Source: CAZVRZ01 sp964629965
Lineage (GTDB): Bacteria > Chloroflexota > Anaerolineae > Anaerolineales > UBA4823
Length of the DNA stretch: 7,783 nucleotides
NCBI GenBank assembly: GCA_964629965.1
Contig: CAZVRZ010000209.1
Coordinates: 1-7,783 of the forward strand
Reading direction: 5' to 3'
Positions 6,688 through 7,783 of this stretch are shown in pieces. Below the pieces are notes generated by a model, which saw only the letters and a program-made list of their open reading frames with translations, was not told where the DNA came from and did no database searches. The position numbers were made by a program, and so were the translations under genes. Numbering within the stretch: the stretch's first letter is position 1; the number at the start of each line of letters is the position of its first letter.

Positions 6688-7783
6688 TGGGAAGGCCTCC
6701 ATGTTTTTCAAGATATTCACGAATGCCGGCGTGGGCGGCCGGTTCACGGCCGGCTGCCGGCGTTTCGCGGCGGGGTGTTTTGGATTTGGTTACTGGTTTG
6801 GTCGGTTTCTCGCTGCGTCCGTTGGCGATCCAATCGCTCAACACAGCGTCAGCGTAATTGAGCAGGTTGCCAGGGCGGGCAACGCCCAGAGCGCCGGTCA
6901 ACGCATCGGCTAGCCAATCGCCGCCAGTGGCGCCAGTCGAGCGGGCGGCTTGGTCGCAGCGGCTTGCCATCAGGCGAAAACGCGCCAGCAGGTCGCCGGT
7001 GATCTCTCGTCCGGCGCTGCGGTATACTTCGACGGCGCGCGCCAGCTGGGTCTCGATGACTTCGACCGGCGCTGGCGCTTCTGCGGGCGGCTGATCCGTT
7101 TGGTTAAGGGCTTCCGGCTCTCGGATTTCCGGTTGATTACGGGTTTCCGGCATTCGGGATTCCTGCTGTAAACGAACCAGGTCGCGGGCAATCGCCGCGC
7201 AGTGGGTGAAATGTTTGGGCTGGGAAGGGCGGGCAAAGGCCGCATCAATCCCGGCAGTGATTTGCTCGAAAGCGAACCCATCGGTAAGCAACTTTTCGAG
7301 CGCCACCTGCTCTTTGACGGTTGGGTGATAATCCGAACTGCCCTTGCGTTCGGCGAAATAAGCGAAAACGCGCTCAACCAGGGCGGCGGCATCCTCCTCC
7401 TCGTCTTCGTCATCTTTAAATAGATGACCGCGCAGATCTTGCGCGGTAGATAGCCTACCATGCATATTTTGCGCGGTAGGCGGAGGGGGTGTACCGCGCA
7501 GATTTTGCGTGGTAGATGGCCTATCGCGCAGAATCTGCGCGGTAGGCAAAGATGTGTTGGCGGGGTCGTTTTGGACCGCTTCCAACAATTCCTGGGCGCG
7601 TTTCTCCCACTTTTCAGAGTAGGGGAAGAAGACTCCACGCAGCACATCCACGGCCACTTCCACCGGCAGCCGGACTTCGTGGCTGAAATCGGCAGGGAAG
7701 GCATAGACCGGTTTTCTCCCTCGCCGGCTGCCATTCTCCCATTCAAGCTGCGCCTGGCGCTGCCCGGCCTGCCAGGTTTTGGC
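6671..7783 (-). CDS. Replication initiator/primosome-like protein with DnaD-like domain, 5' partial
   Basis: The visible 370 residues continue without a stop to the window edge, so the true start lies outside. Numbered from the edge: 1-70 is a mixed segment including a helix with KWEKRAQELLEAVQ; 81-119 is a repetitive linker with four copies of a T-x-Q-x-L/M-R/H-G motif, encoded by the dyad iterons; then an acidic run, DDEDEEED; a helical domain at about 132-205; a low-complexity Pro/Glu linker (about 210-240); a second helical domain ending in Y310-x3-V314-x3-W318, within DWLADAL (289-295) and LLNYADAVLSDW (307-318), which matches the YxxxIxxxW signature of DnaD/DnaB primosome domains; and a Lys/Arg/Pro-rich tail. 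A following helicase-loader gene that overlaps by 17 bases supports a role in helicase recruitment at an origin. The N-terminal DNA-binding domain expected for an initiator would lie beyond the edge and is not seen. A plain DnaD-like chromosomal primosome protein is the alternative. Confidence 0.7.
   Translation of the reverse strand, partial: AKTWQAGQRQAQLEWENGSRRGRKPVYAFPADFSHEVRLPVEVAVDVLRGVFFPYSEKWEKRAQELLEAVQNDPANTSLPTAQILRDRPSTTQNLRGTPPPPTAQNMHGRLSTAQDLRGHLFKDDEDEEEDAAALVERVFAYFAERKGSSDYHPTVKEQVALEKLLTDGFAFEQITAGIDAAFARPSQPKHFTHCAAIARDLVRLQQESRMPETRNQPEIREPEALNQTDQPPAEAPAPVEVIETQLARAVEVYRSAGREITGDLLARFRLMASRCDQAARSTGATGGDWLADALTGALGVARPGNLLNYADAVLSDWIANGRSEKPTKPVTKSKTPRRETPAAGREPAAHAGIREYLEKHGGLPNGDRD
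6696..6700 (-). promoter_or_regulatory. Ribosome binding site for the helicase-loader gene
   Basis: GGAGG on the minus strand, eight bases before ATG 6687. It lies inside the coding region of the upstream gene, just before that gene's stop. It decides the start against the longer GTG form at 6747 and suggests that translation of the two genes is coupled. Confidence 0.8.
7107..7165 (-). repeat. Short in-frame direct repeats encoding PE(T/I/A) units
   Basis: Four degenerate 11-base units of the form CGGRTTTCCGG (plus strand) begin near 7107, 7122, 7140 and 7155, spaced 15, 18 and 15 bases. They encode PETRNQ, PEIRE and PEALNQ in the linker between the two helical domains of the primosome-like protein. 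They resemble common simple-sequence linker expansions; a second binding array is possible but not favoured. Confidence 0.45.
7411..7426. other. AT-rich dyad abutting the iteron-like cluster
   Basis: CATCTTTAAATAGATG has 5-bp arms (CATCT/AGATG) around TTAAAT. It touches the first 21-bp dyad and is 12/16 A+T in an otherwise GC-rich gene. If the neighbouring repeats are an origin, this is the nearest candidate for an easily melted site. It is short, so the support is weak. Confidence 0.3.
7427..7543. repeat. Four 21-bp dyad repeats (iteron-like), candidate origin inside the initiator-like gene
   Basis: Four copies of ACCGCGCA-N5-TGCGCGGT occur at 7427-7447, 7457-7477, 7493-7513 and 7523-7543. 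Copy 1 has perfect 8-bp arms. Copy 2 has two changes in the left arm (ACCATGCA), copy 3 one in the right arm (TGCGTGGT), and copy 4 one in the left (ATCGCGCA). Start-to-start spacings are 30, 36 and 30 bases. Bases following copies 1 and 3 are nearly alike (AGATRGCCT), giving a 66-base higher-order unit. The cluster lies wholly inside the initiator-like coding frame and keeps it open, encoding four TxQxLRG-like motifs. Repeat number, internal symmetry and location resemble the lambda origin inside gene O and SPP1 oriL in gene 38. Alternatives are a protein-level linker repeat, intragenic palindromic mobile repeats, or hairpins acting in the mRNA. The structure is certain; the origin role is inferred. 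Confidence 0.8.

Noticed and set aside
6688..6747. Longer helicase-loader form starting at GTG 6747
   Set aside because: No Shine-Dalgarno precedes it, it would overlap the upstream gene by 77 bases, and GGAGG is ideally placed for ATG 6687.
6734..6758. GC-rich hairpin GGCGGCCGG/CCGGCTGCC near the 3' end of the primosome-like gene
   Set aside because: The stem has one mismatch, no T-run follows on either strand, and it lies within coding sequence with transcription expected to continue into the loader gene.
7427..7543. CRISPR array
   Set aside because: Only four degenerate units occur, the sequence between them is 9-15 bases and itself partly repeated, and an open reading frame runs through the whole array.
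7661..7663. GTG at 7663 as the real start of the primosome-like gene
   Set aside because: The frame stays open for 40 more codons to the window edge with protein-like composition, so the gene is treated as truncated.
6970..7746. 258-aa minus-strand ORF in another frame
   Set aside because: It overlaps the DnaD-like gene, is Arg/Pro/Ser-rich as expected of a frame shadow, and does not link to the downstream loader gene.
1..7783. tRNA, rRNA or riboswitch genes
   Set aside because: No cloverleaf, rRNA-like or known riboswitch sequence was noticed on either strand.

Overview
The window holds one plus-strand gene cut at the left edge, and a tight run of six minus-strand genes whose first member is cut at the right edge. 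The two blocks converge on a 195-base gap (2138-2332). Gene content suggests a free-living bacterium, most plausibly a Chloroflexota (Anaerolineae-like) genome: a large MalT-like (LAL) LuxR regulator, a NurA nuclease, and a GT-C-like membrane protein with a DPDTWWH motif. This taxonomic guess is inference only; no rRNA or marker gene is present.

Left (1-2137, +): the C-terminal 711 residues of a LAL-type LuxR regulator (ATPase tail, TPR-like sensor region, C-terminal HTH). Its P-loop part lies outside the window.

Right to left on the minus strand (7783 to 2333): (i) a replication-initiator/primosome-like protein with a DnaD-like C-terminal domain (partial); (ii) a G39P-like helicase loader whose start is set by a good Shine-Dalgarno inside the preceding gene; (iii) a 190-aa protein of unknown function with a weak SSB/OB-like stretch; (iv) a 484-aa GT-C-like polytopic membrane protein; (v) a NurA-type nuclease; (vi) an unrecognised 193-aa protein. 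Junctions (i)-(v) are -17, +3, -4 and +4 bases, so they look like one translationally coupled operon. Gene (vi) follows after 83 bases.

The most interesting structure is inside gene (i). Four copies of a 21-bp dyad (ACCGCGCA-N5-TGCGCGGT) start at 7427, 7457, 7493 and 7523, next to a short AT-rich dyad. Iterons inside an initiator gene, followed by a helicase-loader gene, are the arrangement of phage lambda O/P and SPP1 gene 38/39. The window may therefore carry an embedded replication origin of an integrated or extrachromosomal element, or an unusual chromosomal primosome operon.

A second unusual structure is a 27-base inverted repeat (25/27 matches) at 2298-2324 and 2979-3005. It brackets the orphan 193-aa gene exactly and runs through the nurA stop codon, as if this gene were a small inserted cassette.
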